This document shows, piece after piece, positions 27,843 to 36,996 of a DNA stretch of 64,000 nucleotides (within the stretch, counting starts at the first letter, position 1; each line of letters opens with the position of its first letter). Source of the stretch: Sporosarcina obsidiansis (GTDB lineage Bacteria > Bacillota > Bacilli > Bacillales_A > Planococcaceae). Under the pieces are notes generated by a model. It worked only from the letters and a program-made list of their open reading frames with translations, was not told where the DNA came from and ran no database searches. Location: positions 151,485-215,484 of the forward strand of contig NZ_WHVW01000004.1 of NCBI RefSeq assembly GCF_009651005.1. Reading direction: 5' to 3'. Made by a program: the position numbers and the translations under genes.

Positions 27843-27997
27843 TAAAGTGGCGTACTATATATGCCTTACATTGATCAAACCAATGAATTGTTTTTTTGGC
27901 AGTATGTTGATTTTAACTTAATTCAGCAAACACTTTACTCATCTTTTAAGTAGAAAAATGAATGCCAAACAGTCCCGAAACAGCAGGGAGGATCTAC

Positions 27998-28144
27998 ATG
28001 CCCTTCCGTTGGATTAAGTTAGAGCCTCAGGCGTATTCACAAATACTAGGGACATTACCGGGCTTGCCCGTTAAAAATGAAAATGTGGAGTACATCCGCC
28101 TTGGCAAAATTAATTATACGAGCCGACTGAAAAGAAAAGAATAA
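27998..28144 (+). CDS. Candidate 48-residue basic protein upstream of rny
   Basis: ATG 27998 has a near-perfect ribosome binding site AGGGAGGA 5 bases upstream. The frame encodes a 48-residue basic protein starting [13 protein letters not shown] and ending [10 protein letters not shown]. It stops 19 bp before the rny start and lies on the likely rny transcript. I do not recognise the sequence and see no domain or signal peptide. It could be a real small protein or a translated leader that affects rny; the strong ribosome binding site is the only positive evidence. Confidence 0.45.
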   Translation: MPFRWIKLEPQAYSQILGTLPGLPVKNENVEYIRLGKINYTSRLKRKE

Positions 28145-28163
28145 GCAGGAGGAGGTGACCTCA

Positions 28164-29723
28164 ATGGGTGTTGAAATACTCATCTCCGTTTTGCTAAGTC
28201 TCATCGTCGGTGCAGTTGTTAGCTTTTTTATATTGAAAAATGTGAATGATTCAAAAGTGACTGGTGCCAAGCAAACGGCGAATCAAATCGTCGAAGAGGC
28301 GAAGCGTGAAGCGGAGTCAGTAAAGAAAGAGGCACTATTAGAAGCGAAAGATGAAACTCACGAACTACGAATTGAAGCGGAGACAGAAGTCCGTGAGAGA
28401 AGGACGGAATTGCAGAAACAAGAAAACCGTCTTTTGCAACGGGAAGAAAATCTTGATCGCAAGGACGATGCGCTCAATAAAAGAGAAGCAAGTCTAGAGC
28501 GCAAAGAAGATGCGCTTTTAGAAAGACAACAGCATATTGAACGGATGGAACGCAAAGCGGAAGAACTCGTTACCGCTCAGAAGACAGAGCTAGAAAGAAT
28601 TTCTTCTCTGACAAGAGATGAAGCGAAACGCATCATATTGGAAGACGTAGAAGACGAGCTATCCACTGATATTGCGGTCATGACCAAAGAATCGGAACAA
28701 CGTGCAAAAGAAGAGTCTGAGCGGAAAGCACGCGAGATTTTGTCACTTGCATTACAACGGTTTGCAGCTGATCATGTTGCAGAAACTACAGTTTCTGTCG
28801 TCAATTTACCAAATGACGAAATGAAAGGTCGTATTATTGGTCGAGAAGGGCGTAATATTCGTACACTTGAGACGTTGACGGGTATCGATTTAATCATTGA
28901 TGACACACCGGAAGCGGTTATCTTATCAGGTTTTGATCCAATACGAAGAGAAACTGCTAGATTAGCGCTTGAGAAACTTGTACAGGATGGAAGAATACAT
29001 CCTGCACGTATTGAAGAAATGGTGGACAAGTCTAGAAGAGAAGTGGACGAGCTGATCCGAGAAAAAGGTGAACAAACTACTTTTGATGTAGGTGTTCACA
29101 ATTTACATCCGGATCTGATCAAAATTCTAGGTCGTTTGCATTTCCGTACAAGTTATGGACAAAACGTGTTGAAACACTCTATCGAAGTGGCTTATTTATC
29201 AGGCTTACTGGCAGCGGAGTTGGGTGAAGACGTGACACTAGCTAGACGAGCAGGCTTGCTGCATGATATCGGTAAAGCAATCGATCATGAAGTAGAAGGA
29301 AGTCATGTTCAGATTGGTGTTGAATTGGCAACGAAATATAAAGAACATCCGGTGGTCATCAACAGTATTGCTTCTCACCATGGTGACGAAGAAGCGACGT
29401 CTGTCATTGCAGTACTAGTCGCAGCAGCAGATGCACTTTCCGCTGCAAGACCAGGTGCGCGAAGTGAGACATTGGAGAATTATATTAAACGTTTGCAAAA
29501 ACTTGAGGAAATCTCTGAATCATACGAAGGCGTTGAAAAGTCATTTGCTATCCAAGCGGGACGCGAAGTACGAATTATAGTACGACCGGAGCAGATTGAT
29601 GATATTACGGCACATCGTTTAGCACGAGATATTCGAAAACAGATAGAAGAAGAATTGAACTATCCAGGGCATATTAAAGTGACGGTCATTCGGGAGACCC
29701 GTGCAGTGGAGTATGCTAAATAA
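28164..29723 (+). CDS. rny: Ribonuclease Y
   Basis: A membrane-anchored endoribonuclease that starts bulk mRNA decay. The 519-residue protein has one N-terminal membrane segment (residues about 4-24) and a long charged coiled coil to about 200. A KH domain follows ([17 protein letters not shown]), then an HD domain with the metal motif [12 protein letters not shown] near residue 370. ATG 28164 follows GGAGGTGA (28151-28158) and gives the family's usual length; the GTG at 28155 lies inside that site. RicA, which modulates RNase Y in B. subtilis, is encoded 3 kb downstream. Confidence 0.96.
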   Translation: MGVEILISVLLSLIVGAVVSFFILKNVNDSKVTGAKQTANQIVEEAKREAESVKKEALLEAKDETHELRIEAETEVRERRTELQKQENRLLQREENLDRKDDALNKREASLERKEDALLERQQHIERMERKAEELVTAQKTELERISSLTRDEAKRIILEDVEDELSTDIAVMTKESEQRAKEESERKAREILSLALQRFAADHVAETTVSVVNLPNDEMKGRIIGREGRNIRTLETLTGIDLIIDDTPEAVILSGFDPIRRETARLALEKLVQDGRIHPARIEEMVDKSRREVDELIREKGEQTTFDVGVHNLHPDLIKILGRLHFRTSYGQNVLKHSIEVAYLSGLLAAELGEDVTLARRAGLLHDIGKAIDHEVEGSHVQIGVELATKYKEHPVVINSIASHHGDEEATSVIAVLVAAADALSAARPGARSETLENYIKRLQKLEEISESYEGVEKSFAIQAGREVRIIVRPEQIDDITAHRLARDIRKQIEEELNYPGHIKVTVIRETRAVEYAK

Positions 29724-29734
29724 AGACAAGTAAT

Positions 29735-29770
29735 AAAACAGCTTCCGGTTCGTTTTGGAAGCTGTTTTTA
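29735..29770 (+). terminator. Terminator after rny
   Basis: Perfect 12-bp stem AAAACAGCTTCC / GGAAGCTGTTTT with a 10-base loop and continuing T. Confidence 0.93.
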
Positions 29771-29816
29771 TCTGGGTTCAGTTGGAGCTCGGGTGCCTAA
29801 TGAATCCAGACAAAGT

Positions 29817-29890
29817 CTCCTGTGGATGCCAAAGGTTTTCAAAGGAAATCTTCCGGTTTGCTTGGAGGTCTGAACGTAATTGATTTAAGA
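29817..29890 (+). repeat. Possible third member of the interspersed repeat (copy C)
   Basis: Starts CTCCTGTGGATGCCAAAGG and ends GAACGTAATTGATTTAAG, resembling the outer blocks of the copies before rodZ and fdhF. The distance between blocks is about 59 bp rather than 77-79 and the interior differs, so kinship is uncertain. It directly precedes the ymdB ribosome binding site. Confidence 0.3.
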
Positions 29891-29904
29891 AAAGGAGTTT
29901 TTTG

Positions 29905-30702
29905 ATGAGAGTACTATTTATTGGAGATATCGTAGGGTCGATGGGGCGAGAAATGGTGATAGATTATTTACCGCGTCTGAAAAGGAAATACCAAGCTGAC
30001 GTAATTATTGCGAATGGGGAAAATGCTGCTTCGGGGAGAGGAATTACAAAAGCGATTTATCAGGATTTATTACACGCAGGTGTGGATGTCATTACCATGG
30101 GTAATCACACATGGGATCAAAAAGAAATTTTTGACTTTATTGATGACGTTGATTATTTAATACGCCCTGCTAACTTCTCCGATCAAGCGCCTGGAAAAGG
30201 CATGACAACGATTACTAAAAATGGTGTAACTCTCTCGGTTATTAATCTGCACGGCCGGACATTCTTACCTCCACATGATGATCCATTTGCAAAAGGGGAT
30301 GAGTTGATAGAAGAAGCTAAAAATATTTCACCTCTTGTTTTTGTTGACTTTCATGCGGAAGCTACTAGTGAGAAAATCGCTATGGGTTGGCATTTCGATG
30401 GCAGAGCATCAGTAGTAGTTGGCACACATACGCATGTGCAAACAGCAGATGATCGAATCCTTCCAGGTGGTACGGCTTATTTGACAGATGCCGGGATGAC
30501 GGGGCCATACGATGAAATACTCGGAATGAAAAAAGAAGATGTGCTTTATCGATTCTACACAAATCTACCTACTCGGTTTGAAGTGCCGAAAAAAGGAAGA
30601 TCTCAGCTCAATGGTATGTTCGTAGAACTGGATGATACGACGGGAAAAGCCTTATCAATTGAACGGATTAGAATTAACGAAGATCATCCTTTTACAAACT
30701 GA
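29905..30702 (+). CDS. ymdB: YmdB metallophosphoesterase
   Basis: A 265-residue cytosolic phosphodiesterase of the YmdB/DR1281 family, reported to hydrolyse cyclic nucleotides in B. subtilis and to affect biofilm fate. The dinuclear metal ligands are visible as FIGDIVGSMG, NGENAASGRG, MGNHTWDQKE, DFHAEATSE and VGTHTHVQTAD in that order. ATG 29905 follows AAAGGAG; a TTG three bases earlier is less likely. It lies after rny as in B. subtilis. Confidence 0.94.
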   Translation: MRVLFIGDIVGSMGREMVIDYLPRLKRKYQADVIIANGENAASGRGITKAIYQDLLHAGVDVITMGNHTWDQKEIFDFIDDVDYLIRPANFSDQAPGKGMTTITKNGVTLSVINLHGRTFLPPHDDPFAKGDELIEEAKNISPLVFVDFHAEATSEKIAMGWHFDGRASVVVGTHTHVQTADDRILPGGTAYLTDAGMTGPYDEILGMKKEDVLYRFYTNLPTRFEVPKKGRSQLNGMFVELDDTTGKALSIERIRINEDHPFTN

Positions 30703-30794
30703 TCTGAATAGTGTCTAAAACCTCTTTACCTATCATAGGATGACTTATGGAATACACTCTTTCCATAGACATTGCAAAATAAGGAGGAAATATC

Positions 30795-31061
30795 GTGAGT
30801 CCCTTGAAAGTATCTTCCAGATCGAATCCAAACTCCGTAGCAGGTGCATTAGTTGCGGTGATTCGTGAACAGGGTTATGCAGAAATCCAGGCAGTCGGAG
30901 CAGGCGCATTAAATCAAGCAGTCAAAGCAGTTGCAATTGCTAGAGGATTTGTAGCACCAAGTGGCGGGGATCTAGTTTGTGCTCCAGCTTTTACTGATAT
31001 TGAAATTAATGGGGAAGGGCGGACTGCTCTCAAGCTCCTCGTTGAAAAAAAGAGTCGTTAA
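30795..31061 (+). CDS. spoVS: Stage V sporulation protein S
   Basis: An 88-residue Alba-fold protein needed for late sporulation and highly conserved in spore formers. The core GAGALNQAVKAVAIARGFVA is almost identical to other SpoVS proteins. It uses a GTG start preceded by AAGGAGG. The N-terminus MSPLKVSSRSNPNSVAGAL matches the family. It lies between ymdB and miaB; the tdh-kbl genes that separate spoVS and miaB in B. subtilis are missing and a structured RNA segment takes their place. Confidence 0.95.
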   Translation: MSPLKVSSRSNPNSVAGALVAVIREQGYAEIQAVGAGALNQAVKAVAIARGFVAPSGGDLVCAPAFTDIEINGEGRTALKLLVEKKSR

Positions 31062-31091
31062 CAGTGATTTTGTGTGAAAGATAGCTTTTAC

Positions 31092-31230
31092 ATCTAAAAA
31101 TTAGATCAGTTTTGTTCTAGGGATTGAACGGGTGGTAGACTTTCGTGTAAAGTATCTGCCTGGAGCGTAAATCCTAGTACATGAAGCAAGCATTGAAAGA
31201 TCACGGAGCTACATGCCGTGGTCTTTTTTT
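31092..31230 (+). ncRNA. Candidate structured RNA ending in a terminator, between spoVS and miaB
   Basis: 31117-31177 folds as one branch. CTAGG-ATT (31117-31125, one bulged G) pairs with AATCCTAG (31170-31177). Inside, ACG pairs with CGT, then GGTAGA (31134-31139) pairs with TCTGCC (31155-31160) and CTTT with AAAG. A small hairpin ATCTAA/TTAGAT lies before it (31092-31106). Twenty bases later a perfect terminator follows (31197-31230). It could be the spoVS 3' region, a separate small RNA, or a leader controlling miaB. I could not match it to a known riboswitch class from memory. Confidence 0.5.
31197..31230 (+). terminator. Terminator after the spoVS region
   Basis: A 10-bp stem AAGATCACGG / CCGTGGTCTT with one T-G pair and a long T-run. 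Confidence 0.9.
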
Positions 31231-31341
31231 CATGACAAACAAGCAACAATTTTGCCCTTTGCTGTCATATCTAACAAAAGTTCAGTATAATAACATCATG
31301 TATGCTTATTTCCCGATAAGTAATAGAAAGGGGCTACTGCA

Positions 31342-32889
31342 ATGAATGAAGAACAGCGCTTGCAAGCTGGACTCGTAACAGAAAATGCACCATCAGCCAA
31401 TACAACTGAAAAAGATTATAGTAAATATTTTGAGTCTGTCTATAGTGCACCTTCACTGAAAGACGCAAAAAAACGCGGGAAAGAAGAAGTCGAATATCAT
31501 GATAATTTTCAGATAGAGCAACGTTTTCAAGGTATGGGACAAGGTAGGAAATTTTATATTCGCACGTATGGCTGTCAAATGAATGAACACGATACAGAAG
31601 TCATGGCAGGTATTTTCATGGCGCTAGGATATGAACCAACGGATACCGTAAAAGATGCAGACGTGATTTTACTCAACACCTGTGCAATCCGTGAAAACGC
31701 CGAAAACAAGGTATTCGGAGAACTTGGCCATTTGAAGCCGCTAAAACTAGAACGTCCCGATTTATTGATTGGTGTTTGCGGCTGTATGTCTCAAGAAGAG
31801 TCGGTTGTCAATAAGATTTTACAAACCTATGATCAAGTAGACATGATCTTTGGTACCCACAACATCCATCGCTTACCACATATTTTGCAGGAAGCCTATA
31901 TGTCAAAAGAGATGGTTATTGAAGTGTGGTCAAAAGAAGGCGATGTAATTGAGAACTTACCGAAAGTCCGTCATGGCAAAATCAAGGCATGGGTTAACAT
32001 CATGTATGGCTGTGATAAGTTTTGTACGTACTGCATTGTGCCTTATACACGTGGTAAAGAACGTAGCCGTAGACCGGAGGACATTATTCAAGAAGTCCGA
32101 CAGCTGGCAGCAGAAGGATATAAAGAGATCACGTTGCTTGGTCAAAATGTCAATGCGTACGGAAAAGACTTCGAGGACATCACGTATCGTTTGGGCGATT
32201 TGATGGATGATCTTCGTATGATCGATATTCCAAGAATTCGATTTACGACGAGCCATCCGCGTGATTTCGATGATCACTTAATTGAAGTTCTTGCAAAAGG
32301 TGGGAATTTGGTCGATCACATTCATTTACCTGTTCAATCGGGTTCTAGTGACATGCTGAAGATCATGGCTAGAAAATATACACGCGAAAGTTATTTGGAG
32401 CTAGTAGATAAAATTAGAAAAGCCATTCCAAATGTCTCGCTCACAACGGACATCATCGTAGGTTTTCCGAATGAAACAGATGAACAATTTGAGGAAACGA
32501 TGTCCCTTTACCGTGAAGTAGGTTTTGAGCTTGCGTTCACATATATTTATTCGCCACGTGAAGGAACCCCGGCTGCGAAAATGAGCGATAATGTACCGAT
32601 GGAAGTGAAGAAAGAAAGATTGCAGCGGTTAAATAAACTAGTGAATGATATGTCTGCTGAAGCAATGAAACCTTACAAAGGGAAAGTTGTGAAAGTACTG
32701 GTCGAAGGAGAAAGTAAAAAGAACCCAGAAGTTCTTTCTGGCTACACAGAAAAAAGTAAACTAGTGAATTTCAGAGCGCCAAAATCAGTGATCGGTGAAA
32801 TTGTGGAAGTTCGGATCAAAGAAGCGAAAACTTGGTCACTCGATGGAGAATTCATTGGAGTAGTTAAAGAGGAAAAGGTGATGGCATAA
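31342..32889 (+). CDS. miaB: tRNA-2-methylthio-N6-dimethylallyladenosine synthase
   Basis: A radical-SAM methylthiotransferase that modifies A37 of tRNAs already prenylated by MiaA, which is also encoded in this window. The 515-residue protein has an N-terminal extension of about 65 residues and a UPF0004 domain with cluster cysteines ([24 protein letters not shown]). The radical-SAM motif is [10 protein letters not shown] near residue 218, and a C-terminal TRAM domain follows. A TATAAT at 31286-31291 lies just after the upstream terminator. The stop overlaps the ricA start by one base. Confidence 0.95.
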   Translation: MNEEQRLQAGLVTENAPSANTTEKDYSKYFESVYSAPSLKDAKKRGKEEVEYHDNFQIEQRFQGMGQGRKFYIRTYGCQMNEHDTEVMAGIFMALGYEPTDTVKDADVILLNTCAIRENAENKVFGELGHLKPLKLERPDLLIGVCGCMSQEESVVNKILQTYDQVDMIFGTHNIHRLPHILQEAYMSKEMVIEVWSKEGDVIENLPKVRHGKIKAWVNIMYGCDKFCTYCIVPYTRGKERSRRPEDIIQEVRQLAAEGYKEITLLGQNVNAYGKDFEDITYRLGDLMDDLRMIDIPRIRFTTSHPRDFDDHLIEVLAKGGNLVDHIHLPVQSGSSDMLKIMARKYTRESYLELVDKIRKAIPNVSLTTDIIVGFPNETDEQFEETMSLYREVGFELAFTYIYSPREGTPAAKMSDNVPMEVKKERLQRLNKLVNDMSAEAMKPYKGKVVKVLVEGESKKNPEVLSGYTEKSKLVNFRAPKSVIGEIVEVRIKEAKTWSLDGEFIGVVKEEKVMA

Positions 32890-33323
32890 TGGAGAAATTA
32901 TACACAAAAGATGAGATCATAGCAAAAGCTCGTGATTTAGCACATATGCTGGCTAACACGGAAGAAGTAGAATTTTATAAGCGCGCGGAAGCACAAATTA
33001 ACGAAAATCAAAAAGTACGTGAGAAAATTGCAAGTTTGAAATCCCTTCAAACACAAGCAGTGAATTTTCAACACTATGAAAAAGAGCGAGCGCTAAAAGC
33101 AATCGAGAAGAAAATCGAACAAGTGCAAGGAGAGATTGATGAAATTCCTTTGGTACAAGAATTTAAACAGTCTCAAGATGAAGTAAATAATTTACTTCAA
33201 CTCGTTTCTAATACCATTGCGAACAGTGTAACGGACGAAATCATCGAATCAACTGGCGGCGATGTTCTTCGTGGTGAAACAGGATCGTACGTTGAAAACA
33301 CTGCACGTAAGTCTCTTTCATAA
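32889..33323 (+). CDS. ricA: YlbF/YmcA family protein RicA
   Basis: A 144-residue helical protein of the DUF964 family. In B. subtilis RicA with RicF and RicT supports RNase Y-dependent mRNA processing, sporulation and biofilm formation. The sequence is nearly all predicted helix, with the typical KRAEAQINENQKVREKIASL and FKQSQDEVNNLLQLVSNTI. It overlaps miaB by one base (TAATG). It lies between miaB and cotE as in B. subtilis. The C-terminal tail is more polar and variable. Confidence 0.9.
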   Translation: MEKLYTKDEIIAKARDLAHMLANTEEVEFYKRAEAQINENQKVREKIASLKSLQTQAVNFQHYEKERALKAIEKKIEQVQGEIDEIPLVQEFKQSQDEVNNLLQLVSNTIANSVTDEIIESTGGDVLRGETGSYVENTARKSLS

Positions 33324-33328
33324 AAAAT

Positions 33329-33364
33329 AATCGGCAAAGGAAAAATTCCTTGCCGATTTTTTTC
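33329..33364 (+). terminator. Terminator after ricA
   Basis: AATCGGCAA pairs with TTGCCGATT, extended by GGAA/TTCC with one bulged A, followed by a T-run. Confidence 0.9.
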
Positions 33365-33420
33365 ACTTTCTGGGCTGCTGTTGCATAGGATGGATAGAAG
33401 CCTAAGAAGGAGGAAGAAAA

Positions 33421-33999
33421 CTGAAAAATCTACGACAAATTGTGACGAAAGCTGTTATTGCCAAAGGGAAGCACCGATCAGATTCCACTGTAACGTTAAA
33501 GCCGCCAAACCGCCCTTCCAGCATTTTGGGTTGCTGGGTGATTAACCACACGCACCAAGCGAAGAAAGTGGGAGCCTATGTGGAAGTGACAGGGAGTTTT
33601 GATGTGAATGTTTGGTACTCCCATCATGATCATTCTAAAACATCTGTCTTTACTGAGTCTGTTCCATACAAAGATAAGATCGCTCTTCATTACCGTGATG
33701 AGCCAACATCCAAACAAGAAGAGACTATTGTTACAGTATTGCAACACCCAAATTGTACAGAAGCGAGCATTTCGGAATGTGGTCAGCATTTCAGTATCTC
33801 GATTGAAAGAGAATTATTAGTAGAAATGGTAGGAGAGACAAAAGTATCTGTCACGATCCATCCACATCCATATGATGAAGAATGGCCAATGTCTGCAGTG
33901 GAATCTTCCTCGATTGTGATGGAAGAGAAAAAAGCAAAAGAGCCACATAAGAACGAGCACTCTCCTCATCCATCGCAACGAAGAGATTCACCATTTTAA
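33421..33999 (+). CDS. cotE: Outer spore coat protein CotE
   Basis: Morphogenetic protein that builds the outer spore coat. PSSILGCWVINHTH and VLQHPNCTEASIS, LLVEMVGETKVSVT are clear CotE blocks. I start it at CTG 33421, giving MKNLRQIVTKAVIAKGK, because a good site GGAGG (33409-33413) is 7 bases upstream and the alignment with B. subtilis CotE as I recall it (MSEYREIITKAVVAKG) is then full length. The alternative GTG 33442 would drop seven conserved residues and has no ribosome binding site. The C-terminus is a histidine- and lysine-rich tail (EPHKNEHSPHPSQRR). Confidence 0.88.
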   Translation: MKNLRQIVTKAVIAKGKHRSDSTVTLKPPNRPSSILGCWVINHTHQAKKVGAYVEVTGSFDVNVWYSHHDHSKTSVFTESVPYKDKIALHYRDEPTSKQEETIVTVLQHPNCTEASISECGQHFSISIERELLVEMVGETKVSVTIHPHPYDEEWPMSAVESSSIVMEEKKAKEPHKNEHSPHPSQRRDSPF

Positions 34000-34300
34000 A
34001 AGCCGGTATTTTTACCGGCTTCAGACTGTAGACAAAAGAAAAGTAAGTGGGAAGAAGACCGTTGATCTACATTCCAGGCGGACGCGTTCCGCGGGCATGG
34101 CTTCAGCCACCTCGTCGCTACGCTCCTGCGGGGTCTTCAGCTCATGCTATTCCCGCAGGAGTCGCCGCCTTCCACTACGATCAACTAGCGTATTTCATTG
34201 ATTCTAGTAAGTAGCTTATCTATCTGAAAAAAACAGAAAGCCTACATTTTTAAATAGGATTAGTTTGTCTACAAACTGAAGCCGGTATTTTTACCGGCTT
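34000..34300. mobile_element. MITE-like 257-bp element flanked by identical 22-bp copies of a terminator
   Basis: Identical 22-bp direct repeats lie at 34000-34021 and 34279-34300. Each is itself the terminator palindrome GCCGGTA-TTTT-TACCGGC. Between them, exactly abutting, is a 257-bp segment with terminal inverted repeats: CAGACTGTAGACAAA (34022-34036) and TTTGTCTACAAACTG (34264-34278), matching at 13 of 15. The interior has a GC-rich fold: GTTGATC (34061-34067) with GATCAAC (34179-34185), and GGCGG with CCGCC. No reading frame of note is inside. The GC-rich part resembles, from memory, an interspersed repeat common in Bacillales; not verified. Confidence 0.75.
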
Positions 34301-34305
34301 TTTAA
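34279..34305 (+). terminator. Terminator (distal copy) downstream of cotE
   Basis: AAGCCGGTA / TACCGGCTT stem with T-run after it. The first copy at 34000-34021 has the same stem but is followed by CAGAC rather than T, so only the distal copy looks fully functional. Confidence 0.85.
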
Positions 34306-34423
34306 TTTTGCCTTTGATCGGGAAAGTAGGGGATTCTTCAGGGAGGGGGTCCCTTTTGATTCGTTAACTTGTGGGAGGTTTGATATAATGAAAAGAAAAT
34401 GATTGAATAAAAGAGGGTTCTAC

Positions 34424-36991
34424 ATGTCTAAACATACACCGATGATGAAACAATATTTACAAATTAAAGAACAATACACAGATGCTTTTTTGTTTTTTCG
34501 ACTAGGCGATTTTTATGAAATGTTTTTCGAAGATGCATTGAATGCTTCTTCCATTTTAGAGATCACATTAACTAGTAGAGACGCCGGATCAAAAGACCGA
34601 ATTCCAATGTGCGGAATTCCTTATCATTCTGCTACAGGTTATATTGAAACGCTGATTCAAAAAGGCCATAAAGTGGCAATTTGCGAACAAATGGAAGACC
34701 CTAAATCCGTCAAAGGTATTGTGAAACGTGAAGTAGTGAAGGTAATTACACCAGGTACGTTGACGGAAGGGAAAACAATAGATGTCGAAGCAAATCACTT
34801 CATTGGAGCGATTGATAGCTTAGGAAATCATCGTTTTGCTTTGGCTTATCTGGACGTAGGTACAGGGGAAGGCAAAGTGGAATTGATCGAAGGAACCGAA
34901 CGTTCAGTACTGGCAGAAATCGAATCTCTACGTATGAAAGAAATAGTTGTGGATCATCAAATGCATGTAGCATTGCATGAGATGTTCGAAAGCCGATCTA
35001 TTATGCTTTCTATTGAAGATACGGACTGTCCGGAGACCATTGGCCGAGAAACATACGAACATCTTCCAAATGAATTACAAGAAGCTTGCCGCAAACTCCA
35101 TTCCTATTTAATGCGTATGCAAAAAATGGTGTTCGGTCATATACGTCCGTTCGTTTATATTGAAAAAGGTGCCAAATTATCTATTGATGCCAACTCAATG
35201 CGAAATTTAGAACTCGTGCAGACGATCCGATCAGGCAAGAAAGAGGGTACGTTATTTTGGGTGTTAGATGAAACGATCACTGCGATGGGTGCGAGAAAAC
35301 TTAAAATGTGGATACATCAGCCGTTAGCACAACGTCAGGCGATTGAAGATAGATTGGAAACAGTGAGCAATTTAGTGGATGAGTTTTTCTTACGTGAAGA
35401 ACTGGCAGAAGAATTGAACGATGTATATGATTTGGAACGTCTTGCCGGAAGAATTTCAATGGGCAGTGCAAGTGCACGTGATTTAGCACAGCTCCGGAAC
35501 TCATTGACCCATATTCCTAAATTGAAAAAAGTATTGAATGAATCCAAACGACCCATGCTTCAACGGTTTGCCGATCAGATGGATCCATGTGAAGAGACGT
35601 ATCGTTTACTGACTGAAGCTATTGCGGAAAATCCTCCTTTATCCAGTAAAGAAGGTGGCCTCATTAAAGATGGGTACAATGAAAAGCTCGATCAATTGCG
35701 TGATGCTTCACGGAATGGAAAGAACTGGTTAGCTCAACTCGAACAAAAAGAACGGCAAGCGACAGGGATTAAAACGCTGAAAATCGGGTATAACCGAATA
35801 TTCGGATATTTCATCGAGATTACGAAATCTAATATTCATTTGGCGGATTTGACACGATACGAGCGAAAACAGACTCTTGCAAATGCAGAGCGATACATAA
35901 CGACAGAGTTGAAAGAGAAAGAAGAATTAATCTTGAATGCGGAAGCAGATGGCCAATCATTAGAGTCGGAATTATTCTTGGAAATTCGGGAACAAGTGAA
36001 AAAGGATGTACAGCGAATACAGCAGCTGGCTTCGGTTATTAGTGAGTTGGATGTGTTACGCGCATTTGCGGAAGTATCTGAAAAAAATCATTATGTTAGA
36101 CCTGAGTTTCATGATGGTCGTGCGTTGGATATAAAAAATGGTCGACATCCCGTCGTAGAAAAAATGATGAATCATTCTCTTTATATCCCAAATTCTTGTA
36201 CACTTGCTGCCGATAGTAATATGCTGCTGATCACCGGTCCGAATATGTCGGGAAAAAGTACCTATATGAGACAGGTTGCGTTAACCGTAGTGATGGCACA
36301 AATTGGTTGTTTTGTTCCTTGTGAAAAAGCTGTCTTACCTATTACGGATCAAATATTTACCCGAATTGGGGCAGCTGATGATGTCGCGTCAGGTCAAAGT
36401 ACGTTTATGATGGAAATGATGGAATCACAGTATGCGCTTATGCATGCAACTTCACGTAGTCTATTATTGTTTGATGAAATTGGAAGAGGGACATCTACCT
36501 ATGATGGAATGGCGCTAGCGCAAGCGATGATGGAGCATATTCATGATCAGATTGAAGCGAATACTCTATTTTCTACTCATTATCATGAATTAACGAAGTT
36601 AGAAGATGTTCTCGCTCGTTTAGTAAATGTTCATGTAGCAGCAAAAGAACAACATGGAAAAGTGGTGTTCTTACACAAAGTACTGCCTGGGGCTGCCGAT
36701 CGAAGTTATGGAATCCACGTAGCGGAACTCGCGGGTCTTCCATCGGGATTGGTTGAGCGAGCTAAGAAGTTGTTGCATCGATTTGAACAAGATAGTGTAG
36801 CTAGTGAATCCACACATGTGTCGGAGCAACTAGCATTATTTGATACTTTCAACGAGCCAAAGATTTCAACGGAACAGCAGAAACTTCTAGATGAAATCCA
36901 AGCTACAGACGTGTTGAACATGACACCGATGCAAGCGATGCAAAAACTCGTTGATTGGAAAGAGCGAGTAGCTACTCAAATGAAAGGTTGA
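34424..36991 (+). CDS. mutS: DNA mismatch repair protein MutS
   Basis: Recognises mismatches and recruits MutL. The 855-residue protein has the mismatch-wedge motif in RLGDFYEMF near residue 35. The ATPase has Walker A TGPNMSGKSTYMRQ near residue 605, DEIGRGTSTYDG and STHYHELTKLE. The C-terminal region can bind the sliding clamp and dimerise. ATG 34424 (MSKHTPMMKQYLQIKEQ) follows AGAGGG; the TTG at 34403 has no proper site. It forms an operon with mutL 5 bp downstream. Confidence 0.97.
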   Translation: MSKHTPMMKQYLQIKEQYTDAFLFFRLGDFYEMFFEDALNASSILEITLTSRDAGSKDRIPMCGIPYHSATGYIETLIQKGHKVAICEQMEDPKSVKGIVKREVVKVITPGTLTEGKTIDVEANHFIGAIDSLGNHRFALAYLDVGTGEGKVELIEGTERSVLAEIESLRMKEIVVDHQMHVALHEMFESRSIMLSIEDTDCPETIGRETYEHLPNELQEACRKLHSYLMRMQKMVFGHIRPFVYIEKGAKLSIDANSMRNLELVQTIRSGKKEGTLFWVLDETITAMGARKLKMWIHQPLAQRQAIEDRLETVSNLVDEFFLREELAEELNDVYDLERLAGRISMGSASARDLAQLRNSLTHIPKLKKVLNESKRPMLQRFADQMDPCEETYRLLTEAIAENPPLSSKEGGLIKDGYNEKLDQLRDASRNGKNWLAQLEQKERQATGIKTLKIGYNRIFGYFIEITKSNIHLADLTRYERKQTLANAERYITTELKEKEELILNAEADGQSLESELFLEIREQVKKDVQRIQQLASVISELDVLRAFAEVSEKNHYVRPEFHDGRALDIKNGRHPVVEKMMNHSLYIPNSCTLAADSNMLLITGPNMSGKSTYMRQVALTVVMAQIGCFVPCEKAVLPITDQIFTRIGAADDVASGQSTFMMEMMESQYALMHATSRSLLLFDEIGRGTSTYDGMALAQAMMEHIHDQIEANTLFSTHYHELTKLEDVLARLVNVHVAAKEQHGKVVFLHKVLPGAADRSYGIHVAELAGLPSGLVERAKKLLHRFEQDSVASESTHVSEQLALFDTFNEPKISTEQQKLLDEIQATDVLNMTPMQAMQKLVDWKERVATQMKG

Positions 36992-36996
36992 ATCGA

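Noticed and set aside
31117..31177. Match to ZTP, THF, guanidine or c-di-AMP riboswitch
   Set aside because: Fragments such as CTGCCTGG look alike, but the conserved loops and pseudoknots of these classes are not present in order.
34054..34186. CRISPR-like or rRNA/tRNA feature from the GC-rich block
   Set aside because: There is one copy only, no regular spacers and no tRNA cloverleaf; its inverted repeats fit an inserted palindromic element.
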